A stretch of DNA of 62,000 bases from Zygnema cylindricum (taxonomy: Eukaryota > Streptophyta > Zygnematophyceae > Zygnematales > Zygnemataceae), in assembly GCA_037447655.1 (NCBI GenBank), contig JBBHKE010000144.1, positions 1-62,000 of the forward strand, written 5' to 3'. This document shows positions 45,377 to 56,772 of this stretch, piece by piece (the stretch's first letter is position 1; each line of letters starts with the position of its first letter). Both the position numbers and the translations under genes were made by a program. Below the pieces are notes generated by a model. The model saw nothing but the letters and a program-made list of their open reading frames with translations. It was not told the DNA's origin and made no database searches.

Positions 45377-48300
45377 ATGGATGCTTTTTTTGCCAACTGG
45401 TCTCTCCCGTTCTTTCCATCCGACGGTAAAAAATATGACTCAAACGCCTCTCAAAACGCGTCTCAGAAGCCATCAGGGAAAAAACCATCCTCAAGTCTTC
45501 CCGGACTTCTTTCAGGTATATCAACACTGTGGAAAACAATGTGCTTTTTTGTGGACAAAAATTGTTGTGTATATGCCTCTAGAGTACAGATGCTGGTGAG
45601 TTTTGCTTGCAGCGACACTTTTCTTAAGTGCGGTGATTATATATATTGTTCTTTTTAAAGGATTTTCATCACAGTTGATGGTATATAATGGAGTTTTTCT
45701 TCCCATTCTAGGTTTCAAAGAATCGGAGCTCTAGAGTGAATCGGAGAGTATTCAATAGATTTTTAATTTTGGGGTGAGAAAAAGCTGAAGTTTTGGAGAA
45801 GGTAGAGGTAGCATTTTGAGGATTTTTTTCTTGGTAGAGTTTACTTCTTAAATCCAAGAATTTAGGCGACCTAAGTGTATTTTATTTTTGTTAAATAATT
45901 ACAGAAGTTTCTGGTCAGCAAGCAGTTTTATAATTCTTTACTGTTTTTTGTGTTTTGTTATGCTTTTTTTTATTTTTTGCTGTTTTCCGTTTAAAACCAG
46001 CTAGAAGTATATTTTCTCATGTGTTTTAATGTGATTCTGATAACATTGACTGATTCCTCTTTCCATTTTGGTTTTGACGGCTTAACACACTCAAGTTTGG
46101 ACTTTTTTTACCAGTCTTAAACAATCGAAGACCAGACTCGTCAACATTGTGAATTGTTGTACAATTTCTTTTTATAAGGACCTTTTTGATGTCTTTGAAA
46201 TATTTGTAAAATGAAGATATGATGAATGTACCTTTTCCAAATGTCATCGATCCCCCTAAAGCTGTGATGCAATTCAGTTCATCTTCATCTATTATTACTT
46301 CTGCTATTTTAATTACCTAGTTTATTCCGTGACATTTCTAGTGATTTGCATCTATAATGACCTGAAATCCCTTGACATTTTAGATAACCTCTCAGCGTTC
46401 TCCAGTGTTCTGATTTCTGAATTTGTTTGTCATTTTCGAATTTGTTTGTTATTTTTAAATTTATTTTACTTCTACATTTTTTTGTTACTTCTGAATTTAT
46501 TTGTTATTCCTAAGTTTATTGTTTTTCTGAATTTGTTTGTCATTTCTGAATTTGTTTGTTACTTCTGAATTTGTTCGTTGTTTCTGACTTTGTGTGTTAC
46601 TGTGGCTTCCAGTGGCGGCCTTGGGAGCAGGTTTAGGCTTAGGGTTGGCTCCGAGTCTGGCGGCTCAAAGGGCATCCATTGCGGCTGCAGTGGCCGCTGT
46701 GGCGCCTCGAGCGCAGGTCAACTTTTGCCCCTATTCTTTTATTTGTATAGTTTCTGAGTCTTGGGAAAGCCTTTTATTTGTATAGTCTCAGTTTTTCTCA
46801 TGCATTGGCAGTTAATGTACAAGTAGAATAATCAATCTTTTGTCGTCTTGAAGTTTTTTTTTCTGTTGTGAAGTTTTTTTCCACTGTGTTTCTTGTTATT
46901 GAACCCTCGGTGTTGAAATCTGAAAAGTTTGGACAAGTTGCATGTGTTTTTTTTTGTTTTGTTTTTACTCTGCAATTGTTTACTGTGATCTTTATCAATC
47001 TATTTTTTCTGCGTATGCAATAATGCTGTTGTTCAGGTGCCACACATTTTATATACAATGTGTTGCACTTCACCAATTTGTCCAACTTTTCGCAAGGAAA
47101 GTCTGTTTTTGTCCACACTCTTTACTGTATGTGGTCATCTTGCGGAAAGAAAGGCTTGTCTGAATGATCGAGGACACGCGATGTACTATGATTTTGGACT
47201 TACTCTTTTTGTCTTACGACCTGTTTGTTCAAAGCTCAATTTGTGTGCGAGTTTAGAAAGCTGCAATTATTACACTGTTCTCTACTATTGGCGTTGGTAT
47301 AGTCAGTGAGTTTGTTTTTTTGCTATTTTGCCGATCTTCACAGGTGGTCGAGTTTTCCCATGATGGTTTGTTCCACATGTAACACTTATCTTATTTTACC
47401 AATGACAAGGCTCACTTTTATAAAAGGTGTAGACCAGACTGACTGCGCAGCTTCAGTGTCACATTTTGTTAAGAAGTTTAACAACCCGGCAAATAACATA
47501 TGGCTTTGCAATTTCCATTTAGTTCTATTGAAGTTAATTTTAAACTGGTTATCTTCAGTAAAACCAGATTTAGGAGCAAGAAAGCTTTCGAATTGAAACT
47601 TTAAAAGCTAGTTAGGGAAAAATATTTACTTTTAAAGAAACAGGAGCTATTTCTTGGATAGAGAATAAATTTGGTTAAAACAGATAATGTACAATGTCGA
47701 TTAGTCACCAAATTTTGGAGCTCAAGCCAATAACTAGCGTTGATGAAGATACGCCTTTTGTGAATCATGTTGTATTTACCATAAGCTATCTCTAAAATAC
47801 CACTTCAAATTTTGAAAAGTTAGCAAAACAGTTGGATGCAAATCCACTGTTCAGTATCATTTATCTATTTTGTAAAGTACAATTCTCATCCTTTTAGTTC
47901 ATGCAAGTAAATTATTGTTTTCATTCAAATTGAGTATTTTCACACAAATTAAGTACAATGTGGAATGTGATGTCATAATTGATCACAACATTGTTTCTTG
48001 TCGCGGTACGATAAAATACACTTAGAGTTAATGAATTATCAACGTTAAAACTGTATTTGTGTCAACAGCACTGGTTTATTGTTGGATTACATAGCTCATT
48101 TTGGGCCACTAAGTAGAAATATTAATACTAGTTTATTATTTTCGGTATAAAGCCATTGGTAGCCGAACTTGAGTTTACAACGCTAATAGTGATGCAAGTA
48201 TAGTTTTATATGGACTAAAGTAGATCGATAAAAATAAAATTTAACGTGGATAGAGTTGAATAGCCTTTGTTCACATAGTCGATGTTTGAGCATGTGTGAA

Positions 48301-51047
48301 CAGAATCCCGCAATTTTTGCCCATCTTTATTACGGTGAATAAAATCTGAGTGCTTTTTCTTTTGTCCATGCTACTGACTTTCTTGTGTCGATGCCATAAC
48401 TGACACTTTTTCCCTACTCTTGTACGAAATAACGAGCAGTTTTTGTACGGACTGACACATTTTGTACATTACACTACTTAATTACCTCATGAATTAGAGT
48501 AATTGGCACCAATTAAACCTTATGTTATCGTAAAGAAAAAAATAGTATTATTCATTCTGTTTTTGGTTCGAGGGTCAAAATGTCGGGGCGCTGATATAGT
48601 GTTATTAACACTAATAGCGATTCACGGTGTAGCTTTGTAGGAGTCCAAGTGGCCATGTGTATACGAATGAAACTTTCATTTTTTTTTTTTTTTGTTTTCC
48701 TCATTTTGAAACACGTTTCGGTGCATGAGAAGCTGGTGGTATCCCTTCTTTTTTCTCCATTTCCCTGTCCCTGCTCTCTAGCCATTACACTCTATCCTCT
48801 TGACCACCTCAACAGTACCAATATCTAATTGGAGGTAGTAAACTCTATTTAATAGTGAGCAGCTATCTCCATCCCCATCTAATGTTGCTAAAAAGAGATC
48901 TTTGTGTTTTTGTCATGTCTCCAGTATCTTGTTTTTCCTCCTGATCTCCCATTGGCCAGTGCCTCCCTGGCGATTGCTGGATCCCCCGATGCGGAAACGG
49001 AAGGCGTAACGGAACCAAATTCTCGCATGGAACCGCAAACTGGTCTCGAATTTCCTGCACAAGTGGAGGAGGGAGAGTTTGAGAAGCAACTGGCTGGACT
49101 TGGAGTACGGAACAAGAAGCTGTTTGGGCTGAAGAATCTCAAAATTTATGCTTTTGGTAAGGGGCTCTTGATTCTTATTTGTTTTTTTCATTTTTTCAGA
49201 ATGTTTTCTGCCTTAGGATTTTAAAAATGGTCATGTTAGAGTTCACAAACAATGTTTATTGAAAGTAGCGTGGACTTTCTTAATTATGGGATGGACTGTT
49301 TGGTAGGAGTATATGCCAATCCCAAGAGCCTCTACCAGACCTTATTGGGTAAATACGGGTCTACTCCACCATCAAATTTGAGGGATGATTCTGCATTCTT
49401 TAATGATGTTCTCGATCAAGACATACAACTGGCAGTTCGTCTCACCATCTATTACAAGTAATTTCCACTCTCCCTCGGCCCCTCAACTGTCACTCGTCTT
49501 TCCCTATCTCCTCGACCCCACTTGTTTTCTCACTCTCTCCTGCTTCATCTCGTTCTCTCGTTTCTATTTGCTGCTGAATAAGTGTGCACCACACTTATTA
49601 GACTGCAGGATGTTTTTCACCTGTGCAAATGTCTTGTGGATTGTGGGCAATTCGTGCAAAACAGTTTTTTGCACTTTAGCTCTTCCATTTCTTATTACTT
49701 TCTTTTTTGTCCTAATAACTAATGGAAAACAGTCGTTTTTAAAGCTTTTTGTTTCACAATTGATGTCCTTTTCGTAAGATTTTGACAACTTGATATTAAT
49801 TTTTTAGCTATCTTTCATCATAGTCCAATTGAAACTACAGCAATTGTTACCGGATTAAAAAAAAAACAAATCAAACTATAACTTCTTGTCTTAATATGAA
49901 CAGCAGCCAATGGTCTACATCTGAATCCCGTCTGTAAATGTGATTTCTGTTTTTTCCTGTGGTCCCCTTATTACTATCCTGTTGTTATTACCCCGTTATT
50001 ATTGTTGAATTTCATCACTAATTTTGATCCTAAGCTGCGTTTTTTAGGGGCCTCAAGATAGGACAGGTCAGATCCGCATTTGAAGAATCTTTGGGAAAAT
50101 CAATTCTAAAGATAAGTGGCACACCACAGAAGGACCTTTTGAGCAGGCAGGCATCTCCTCCTCTCTCCTCTCTCTCCCTCTTCTCACTCTTTTTCCATTT
50201 TTTATTTCTTAGTTGTTTTGTTTTGGCACCCTCTCTCACACTCTCTTCTTGTCATATCGCTCTCTTCCTCCCTCTCCCTCTCTCCATCTATTGCTCTGTC
50301 CATCTCCCTCAGCCGTTGTTGTAATTGAAGAAATTTATGTGATTTCGGCTAAACACGTCTGTGTTTGGTTTGCCTTCTCACTAGTGAAGATGTCCATATT
50401 TAAACCATGTACCTTTTTTAATTAGATAGGGGTTATATCCTTCTTGTTGTTCCACAATTATTGTTTTTCTATTTTGTCATGCTTTCATTTTAACTGACAG
50501 AGATTAACGAGTTTTTGTGGTGCAGTTTTACAAAACTTTTTAAGGATGATTTCAAACTGGAAAGAGGCACTGTCATAGAAATTAGCCGATTGCCGCAACA
50601 AGTCCTTGTGACAAAAAGTAAGTTCAGTAAACCGTGAAGGTTCTCATTCATTGTCGATATCAATGGAGAAAGGGAGAATTTGCCAGTGAAATCCTTTTTG
50701 AAAATGTTACGTTCACACTGAGATGTCTGTGACCATTCATAAATGTTGTGAGAAAATCCCTTTCCGAGAAATCCCCGCTGTATCAAGAGTCCTGCTTTCA
50801 AGATTTTACAAGGATTCGTTTGTCCTTTCTTCCCTTGGGAAAATGCGTAACTGTCGTTGTTGGTTGTTTGAGTACAGTTGGCGGAAAGGAAGTCGGTAGA
50901 GTGAAAAGTCCCCTCTTATGTCGAGCCTTTTTCGGTCTTTATCTCGGTGATGAGCCTTTTGACAAACAAGCGAAGGAATCGGCTCGAACAAACTTCGCCG
51001 AGCTTTACGAACTGGGAGAGAGAGAAGTTGGAAAGGGCGGCAATTGA
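45377..51047 (+). CDS. Chalcone-isomerase-like fatty-acid-binding protein, FAP2-type (7 exons, 328 aa)
   Basis: Predicted plastid-stroma protein of the chalcone-isomerase fold family that binds fatty acids rather than isomerising chalcone. Exons: 45377-45515, 46613-46716, 48925-49156, 49307-49457, 50048-50146, 50526-50617, 50878-51047; total 329 codons including stop. ATG in GCCATGG. Residues 1-80 are Ser/Lys then Ala/Gly-rich (FFANWSLPFFPS; GAGLGLGLAPSLAAQ), like a plastid transit peptide with a hydrophobic patch. The conserved domain runs from about residue 108: EPQTGLEFPAQV, GLGVRNKKLFGLKNLKIYAF, GVYANPKSL, FTKLFKDDFKLERGT, GGKEVGRVKSPLLCRAFFGL and YLGDEPFD. The intron after exon 5 begins with GC (CAG|GCAGGC); phase and the LLSSFTKLF join support it and no usable GT is nearby. 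Assignment to FAP2 rather than FAP1 or FAP3 is from memory of sequence style. Confidence 0.88.
46410..46590 (+). repeat. TTCTGAATTTGTTTGT-type tandem repeat in FAP intron 1
   Basis: Seven or so degenerate units of about 23 bp (TTACTTCTGAATTTGTTTGTCA) directly before the 3' splice site at 46612. They supply a T-rich tract upstream of the acceptor. Confidence 0.75.
48006..48631. mobile_element. Diverged B-type element in FAP intron 2
   Basis: The right end TAATAGCGATTCACGGTGTA at 48631 is typical. The left end near 48006-48030 (AAATACACTTAGAGTTAATG) is degenerate. Inside, GTGTTATTAACACTAATAGC and GTCGGGGCGCTGATATAG match other B copies. Confidence 0.55.
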
Positions 51048-52835
51048 AAAACAGTACAGTACGTTTTTTCAATCCGTATGTGTTAGTTTTTACAGGTGTT
51101 TTGTTTGTGTCCCTTTTTTTTAGCCTTTTTTTTACTTTTTGGTGTATTTCTGGTGAAAAGTCACAAAATGTTTTGCAAAAAATGTTTTACAAATGGAGTA
51201 CAGTTAGTTTGAAGGCGGGAATGAAGTATATCTCAATCTTTTTTGTTTAGTGAGGGTTGTAAATTGTTATGTATTTGCGATGAGGTAGTTGAAGATCTCA
51301 ACATGATATTGGTTTTTAGGATTTTGTCCAGAGTGTAGAAATGTTGAAGTCTTTTTATGAATGTATCGCATGGTCGTACTTTCCTTTGTAAATTCCTTTA
51401 AGATTGGAAGGTCAGGACCACTTATTTTCAACTGGTTTTTATGTTTCCAAGCTGGCAACTCACTTGTCTTCCTCATTTCTCTCTCTCCCTCATTCTTTGC
51501 CCTCTCCTCACCCCCTCGATCGTCAGAAAACCTAATTTTGACTTATTGTATTCTCTTGGTTTTATCTGGTTTAACCGGTATTATTCTCTGCCCGTGGTTG
51601 CTGCCAATACACAGATCGATCATTGGTTTGGTTTTTCTTTCTTACATACTATGACTTCTTGATGGTCTTAATAAAGATATCAAAGAGTTGTCTCAATCTC
51701 TGGACTTCTCGATAGTACTAGGAAGGATATTAAAGAGTTTTGACTTAAAAACAAAACGGTTTCACGGTCTCCGTTTCACGGTTTTTGTTGGTAGTTTGGT
51801 GGTTGTATGTTCAAAATTAAGTTTTCTAACGATAGCGAGAATGTGCAAAGGGCAAGGAATGGAAATAGGTTCAACAATTCCTTCACACTAATAGCTATGG
51901 GTAGTGCACCGAAGAAGTAGGTCATTGGTAAACATGGGAATGTCTTAGCGTTGTTTCGTCTTAATTCATCAAAGAGAAATTGACGTACGTTGTCAAAATA
52001 ACTTGAAATCATTCTGTCAAAATAAAGTCGTGTAATTTTTGTCAAGATAAACTATATGTCTTGTTGTCAACATAAACTGTAATACAAATCAGTTGCATTC
52101 ATATATATTTGATGTCTTGAGCGGTAACTACGTGCGCTTTCTTAATCAAGTTTTGTTGTTTCCTCGTATGCATGATAATATGATTCAGGCATCGCCTTTG
52201 TTGAATTTGTACCAATCTTGTTTGAAGCTGGACTAATCAGTATTTTTTTTTTTTTTTTGGTGGTTGTAGAAAACTAATGAACTTAATTTAAAATTAGAGA
52301 CCATCCGAGGATAAAACTCCAACACAAAAGCAAAATTGAGATGAAAACGCCACATCGGTGTACATGGGAACAAAAATCGTAAACTAAAATGATACCCAAA
52401 AGCCGAACACTTGCGAAAGCAAAAAGAAGCGAAAGTTAACACACAAACACGCGAAGTCAACCAAATAATAGACAGGACAAATTAAAAAGCACGATGGTAA
52501 ACAAAAGACACGGATTGAGAAAACATGCATAAAACAGCAAAATTGCACACCCAAAGCAAAAACCACCTCACCAAAGCTTAAATTAGGTATAGAAGACTCA
52601 AAAGCAACACCTAAACCCTCCGGGCTCGGCGGCGCACACTGAGGGAGTTCCGGAACTAGACGACAATCCATAACAACAATAATAGTTAAAAGAGGATAAA
52701 GGCTTGCACTCGTGGTAAAGTCACAACAAATTATTAAGAAAGAAGGAAGTAGGAAACAAGGCTCCTAGGCCCTTCCTCGAGAAAGAACGCCGACCACACG
52801 TACAAAGAAACTCATCGAAAGCAACTCCCTTACAG
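51048..52835. other. Intergenic stretch downstream of FAP
   Basis: No recognised gene. At 52241-52258 there is a T-run which, on the minus strand, is a poly(A) tail ending a more GC-rich block (about 52830-52260, with a 95-codon minus frame). This could be the 3' end of a retroposed sequence, but no protein motif is visible. Confidence 0.4.
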
Positions 52836-53341
52836 TACACCGCGAATCGTAATTAGAGTAAATTACTCTAATTCGGTAGCTCGAAATTTCGACTATATCA
52901 CATCAAATAGAGTAAATGATTCTAATTTTTTCATTATACTATTTAAGGTAAGGTTTAATTAGCGTTTTTAATTCTAATATATGTTTGTTTTAAATAGTGT
53001 GGAGTACGGATGAAGTCCGTCCGTGCAAAATTGTACTTTTATAAATAAAAAAAGTACAAATAATGATGTAATACAAGCCATTATCATGTAACTGCGTTTT
53101 AACAATCCGCGTAGTGCAAACGTCATAGTGACGATAAACTGTACGTTTTGTCAGATTCTGTACGAATACCTTATTTACAGTAGAGGATATTAACTTGCCA
53201 AATTAGAGCACACCGCATAAATTAGAGTAAATTCCTTTCTGAAACAGTTCTATCACATAAATTAGAGTAAATTACTCTAATTATTTTTTTCTCTTTTTTT
53301 ACTCTAATTTTTTCATTACTCTAATTACGATGCGCGGTGTA
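52836..53341. mobile_element. A-type inverted-repeat element (506 bp)
   Basis: Begins TACACCGCGAATCGTAATTA, ends TAATTACGATGCGCGGTGTA. Body runs parallel to 44541-45025 and is the reverse of 41761-42265, including TTAACTTGCCAAATTAGAG and GGAGTACGGATGAAGTCCG. Confidence 0.92.
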
Positions 53342-53354
53342 GCGTTCGTAACTC

Positions 53355-53876
53355 TACACCGTGAATCGCTATTAGCGTGTTGGTCGCTAATTGAGGTACC
53401 CTGTTTTTTTGGGCAAATTCTCAAATAGAATTAGACATTCTAAATGTTCCTACACGTTATTTGAGGTATTCCATAAAATAGGATTCATGACTCTAATATA
53501 GTGCCATCGTAAATAGTGTGGAGTACGGTCTGTCAGAGACGTACTTTTCTGTACTTTTTCAAGTAGAAAAGTACAGAAAAGATATTCACGCTGTCAAGGA
53601 GTCGCGCTAACATGCAATTGCGTAAATATTTTCCGGCATTCACGGATGTCAAAAAAACGCGACGGCGTACGATTTGAACAATTTCGTACATGCACATATT
53701 TTAGTGTGGATATATTCTGCACCGAAAATTTTTACAAAGCAGTTTACAAATTAGAGTATACGAAAAATTAGAATAAAAATTATTTCCAAAAAAAACAACA
53801 TTCCCAATTAGCGTAAATAACGCTAATTGTTTCATTACGCTATCTATTTCATTACGCTAATAGCGATTCACGGTGT
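53355..53876. mobile_element. B-type inverted-repeat element (522 bp)
   Basis: Left end TACACCGTGAATCGCTATTA, right end TAATAGCGATTCACGGTGTA, exact inverted repeats over 20 bp. The centre contains GTGTGGAGTACGG, shared with A-type elements, and a small hairpin (CTGTACTTTTTCAAGTAGAAAAGTACAG). No ORF. Confidence 0.92.
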
Positions 53877-53880
53877 AATT

Positions 53881-53939
53881 GTTTTTTTTTGTTTTTTTAC
53901 TCTAATTTTTTCTTTACTCTAATTACGATTCGCGGTGTA
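53881..53939. mobile_element. Solo right end of an A-type element
   Basis: TTTTTACTCTAATTTTTTC and TAATTACGATTCGCGGTGTA end at 53939 with no matching left part. It adjoins the B-type element, as if that element had landed in an A-type copy or the rest was deleted. Confidence 0.7.
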
Positions 53940-54028
53940 CTGGATTTCTTTTCGCGCGCTAAAGGAAGCTTTTAGTTCGAATTTCAAAACTTACTTTTCA
54001 GGTGCAGTACTAAAATTTGTAGGTTTTC

Positions 54029-54036
54029 TTTCCCGC
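54029..54036 (+). promoter_or_regulatory. E2F-like site TTTCCCGC upstream of H2A.X
   Basis: TTTCCCGC in the palindromic context TTCCCGCGGAA matches the plant E2F consensus TTTSSCGC, about 490 bp upstream of the start codon. S-phase and DNA-repair genes commonly carry such sites. Confidence 0.55.
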
Positions 54037-54112
54037 GGAAACTAAATTTTAAACTTATGTCGTTTGAATTTCACTTTCTCCGCCTATTTCTCAGCGATCG
54101 CCATTGGTTGAT

Positions 54113-54117
54113 CTAAA
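54113..54117 (-). promoter_or_regulatory. Inverted CCAAT box upstream of H2A.X
   Basis: ATTGG in the context CGCCATTGGTTGA, about 120 bp upstream of the TATA-like site. CCAAT boxes are common in histone promoters. Confidence 0.45.
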
Positions 54118-54235
54118 ACTCTCGGGATGTGAAATTCGCCATCGGAACCGTCCATAGAATTCACGGTAGATGTTCCTTCTCCCAAGTCCTCTTCACATAA
54201 AGGTGTCTTCTCAGTCTTCACCAACTATAAATTAA

Positions 54236-54242
54236 AGAAGCC
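54236..54242 (+). promoter_or_regulatory. TATA-like box of H2A.X
   Basis: TATAAAT in the context CAACTATAAATTAAAG, about 280 bp upstream of the start codon, which would imply a leader of about 250 bases. Confidence 0.5.
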
Positions 54243-54522
54243 AACTCATTCGATCAGGTATTCCGTATTCTTTTTAATTCCTTTTGCTTTCCTCTACTTT
54301 CTTAAGACTCCAACAGTACAGTACTGACATTCTGAAACTTTCTGCTGCAACTCAATCTCACCTTTCAACTTTCAACCTTCAACTTTCCACCTCAATTCTC
54401 CAGTATTTCTTCGTTAGGTTTTTTGTTAAAACCTTAACTAAATCAAAAGCAACAGCTTTTAATTGAAGCAAACACTAAAAACCTTTTCAAACTGTTCCAG
54501 TTTTTGTAGCGAATCAGGAATC

Positions 54523-55270
54523 ATGAGTGGACGCGGAAAGACAAAGGGAACGAAGGCTGTCTCGAGGTCAACGAAGGCCGGACTGCAGTTTCCTGTTGGT
54601 CGGATTGCCCGGTTCTTGAAGGCTGGTAAATACGCCACACGCGTGGGAGCTGGAGCGCCGGTGTATCTGGCGGCAGTGATGGAGTATTTGGCAGCCGAGG
54701 CAAGTTTTTTTTCTGTCGTTTTTCTGCTCTTTTTTCATATTTTTTGTTGTTTTTTGTTGGTTATATTTTTTGTTTTCTGGCGTTTTTTGTTGTTTCCATC
54801 GTTATTTGCTGTTTCTGTTGTTCTTTTGTTGTTCCTGTCTTTTTCTTTTTGTTGTTCCTGTCGTCCTTTTGTTTTTTGGCTTATTTTTATGTTTCTGCCG
54901 TACTTTTTGTACTTCCATATGTACCAGATAAATTTATAAGAAACGTGGCTCCATTTCGATTCATCTATTCTCCTTTCTTTTAGGCCATTTTCTCTTCGCC
55001 CCCCTTTTTTTCTGTTCCTGTTTGTACTTGGTGACTTTTTTTTTGGAAAAGCAAGACTTTTTTATTGAAAATATTGCTGGATATTGCTCCAATCAGGTAC
55101 TTGAGCTGGCAGGGAATGCTGCGCGTGACAATAAGAAGTCAAGAATAGTTCCTCGCCATATTCAACTTGCTGTACGGAATGATGAAGAATTAAGCAAATT
55201 TCTTGGAGCTGTTACCATTGCGGCTGGTGGTGTACTGGTGAGTTTTTTTTTTATTGTCCTTAACCCTGGT

Positions 55271-55324
<54 letters not shown>

Positions 55325-55436
55325 CCCTACTCACTTCGCCCCTCGTTTTTTTCTGCAGCCAAACATCCATTCAGTTTTGCTTCCGAAGAAATCTTCTGCT
55401 GGAGGTGATAAGGGGTCGGCCTCCCAGGAATTTTAG
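54523..55436 (+). CDS. Histone H2A.X (3 exons, 131 aa)
   Basis: Core histone variant of nucleosomes whose C-terminal serine is phosphorylated at DNA double-strand breaks. Exons: 54523-54699, 55097-55237, 55359-55436. The N-tail begins [20 protein letters not shown]. The histone fold includes [45 protein letters not shown] and [17 protein letters not shown]. The C-terminus is [11 protein letters not shown] ... SASQEF, ending in the SQ-E-aromatic motif that defines H2A.X. Intron 1 starts GAG|GCAAGT, a GC donor; the near-invariant YLAAE-VLELAGN junction leaves no other reading. Intron 2 has GT-AG ends and a (CT)n run. An E2F-like site, a CCAAT box and a TATA-like box lie upstream. Confidence 0.97.
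55271..55322 (+). repeat. (CT)n microsatellite in H2A.X intron 2
   Basis: About 25 CT dinucleotides between the donor at 55238 and the acceptor at 55358, contributing to the pyrimidine-rich 3' splice region. Confidence 0.95.
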
Positions 55437-56772
55437 GAAGATCATTAGGATTTAGGGTAAATAGAAGGCATAAAGCAGTTTGTACAGTCTTTGATACTTT
55501 TATGTTTCCAGTTGGTTCCAGATTCAGTTGTAGTTGCTTTTTACTGGTTTTGAAAACCTACCTATGAGGAAAGATATGTTAATGGAATTCAAAAAATGAT
55601 GTTTTTGCTTATACCACATTGTAAAATGAGATGGTTCATAATGCCTGAAAGTGTGCACTAGTCATTTTTTTTTTCTTGTTTTAATGTTTGAGGAGATTGA
55701 ATTTTCCATATGTTTATAAGGATTTGGCATTTATTTTTTGGGAGGGGGAGAGGGTATTTGTGGTATATTGATTATTAGTTTTTGTGATTGAAAATTTTGA
55801 GTGCCCTCCCTGTATCCTCTAATGGTTAAGGTGACGATTAGGGTTTCTTTGTAATCATGTGTATTATGCAAGACAGATTGAAAGAGTAAATGACAACTTT
55901 ATGAATTTTTGAAAGGCGGTTTTGAAGAGGATGAAAGCACTTTGTGACAATGTATCTATGAACAAGTATTAAAAATGAACAGTTATTACATACATTTACT
56001 GCATAGGATTTCTATGCATTAAATTTGTATATGAAAACAAGAGCAAAAAGGTGTAACTTCTGGTCATTATAATCATTAGGATCTTCAATTGACATTTGGT
56101 CCATTTTTTTATAAAAAAACCCTAAAAAACCCTTAACGATGATTTTTTATCATTCAATGTAATAGTATCCCATGGCTGAGGGTAATTACACTGTTAAAGT
56201 GTTACCTTAGTTTTGAGTGTGAATTGAACAATTTTACATTTGAGGTATATTTATGAACGGTTTGCCCTAAAACTGTATGATTACAACTTCAACATCAAGG
56301 CAAATCTTCTTCAATGTAACTACCTATATAACTAATCAAAATCAATCCTAACGAGTATATTATTATGATTACATCATTGATTAAAATGTTTGTTGTTGTC
56401 AGTGTTTGGCTGTCCCTCTGAAGGTGTGTTCCTGTCTCAGCCTGAGTAGGTTTCCTGAAAGAGAGAGGGAAGGGAGAGAGGGGAAAGAGAGGAAGAGAGG
56501 GAGAATGATAGGAAGAGACAGAGGAGGAAAGGTAGCAAATTTTGATGATCACACTGACAGCTCAGAGCAGTAATTAGGATTTTTCTAGGGTTTCATAATG
56601 ATTTTTCCAGGAATTTTAGGGCTTTTAGGGATTTTGAAAAAACAGCTCCATTGCAGCAAAAGCTGGACAGGTTAACATAGATGATAGTAAAAAACAAAAA
56701 AAAAAAATTTATAAAATGTTGCACTTGAAACAGAATCTGACAAGAATTCACTTGAAAATGGTTAAAAAAAAG
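55437..56772. other. 3' flank of H2A.X, no gene recognised
   Basis: AT-rich DNA with a GA-rich patch at about 56455-56530. No conserved frame. It ends at the D-type element. Confidence 0.45.

Noticed and set aside
52384-52671. 95-codon minus-strand frame upstream of a poly(A)-like run
   Set aside because: No recognisable reverse transcriptase or other motif, so only noted as a possible retroposed 3' end.
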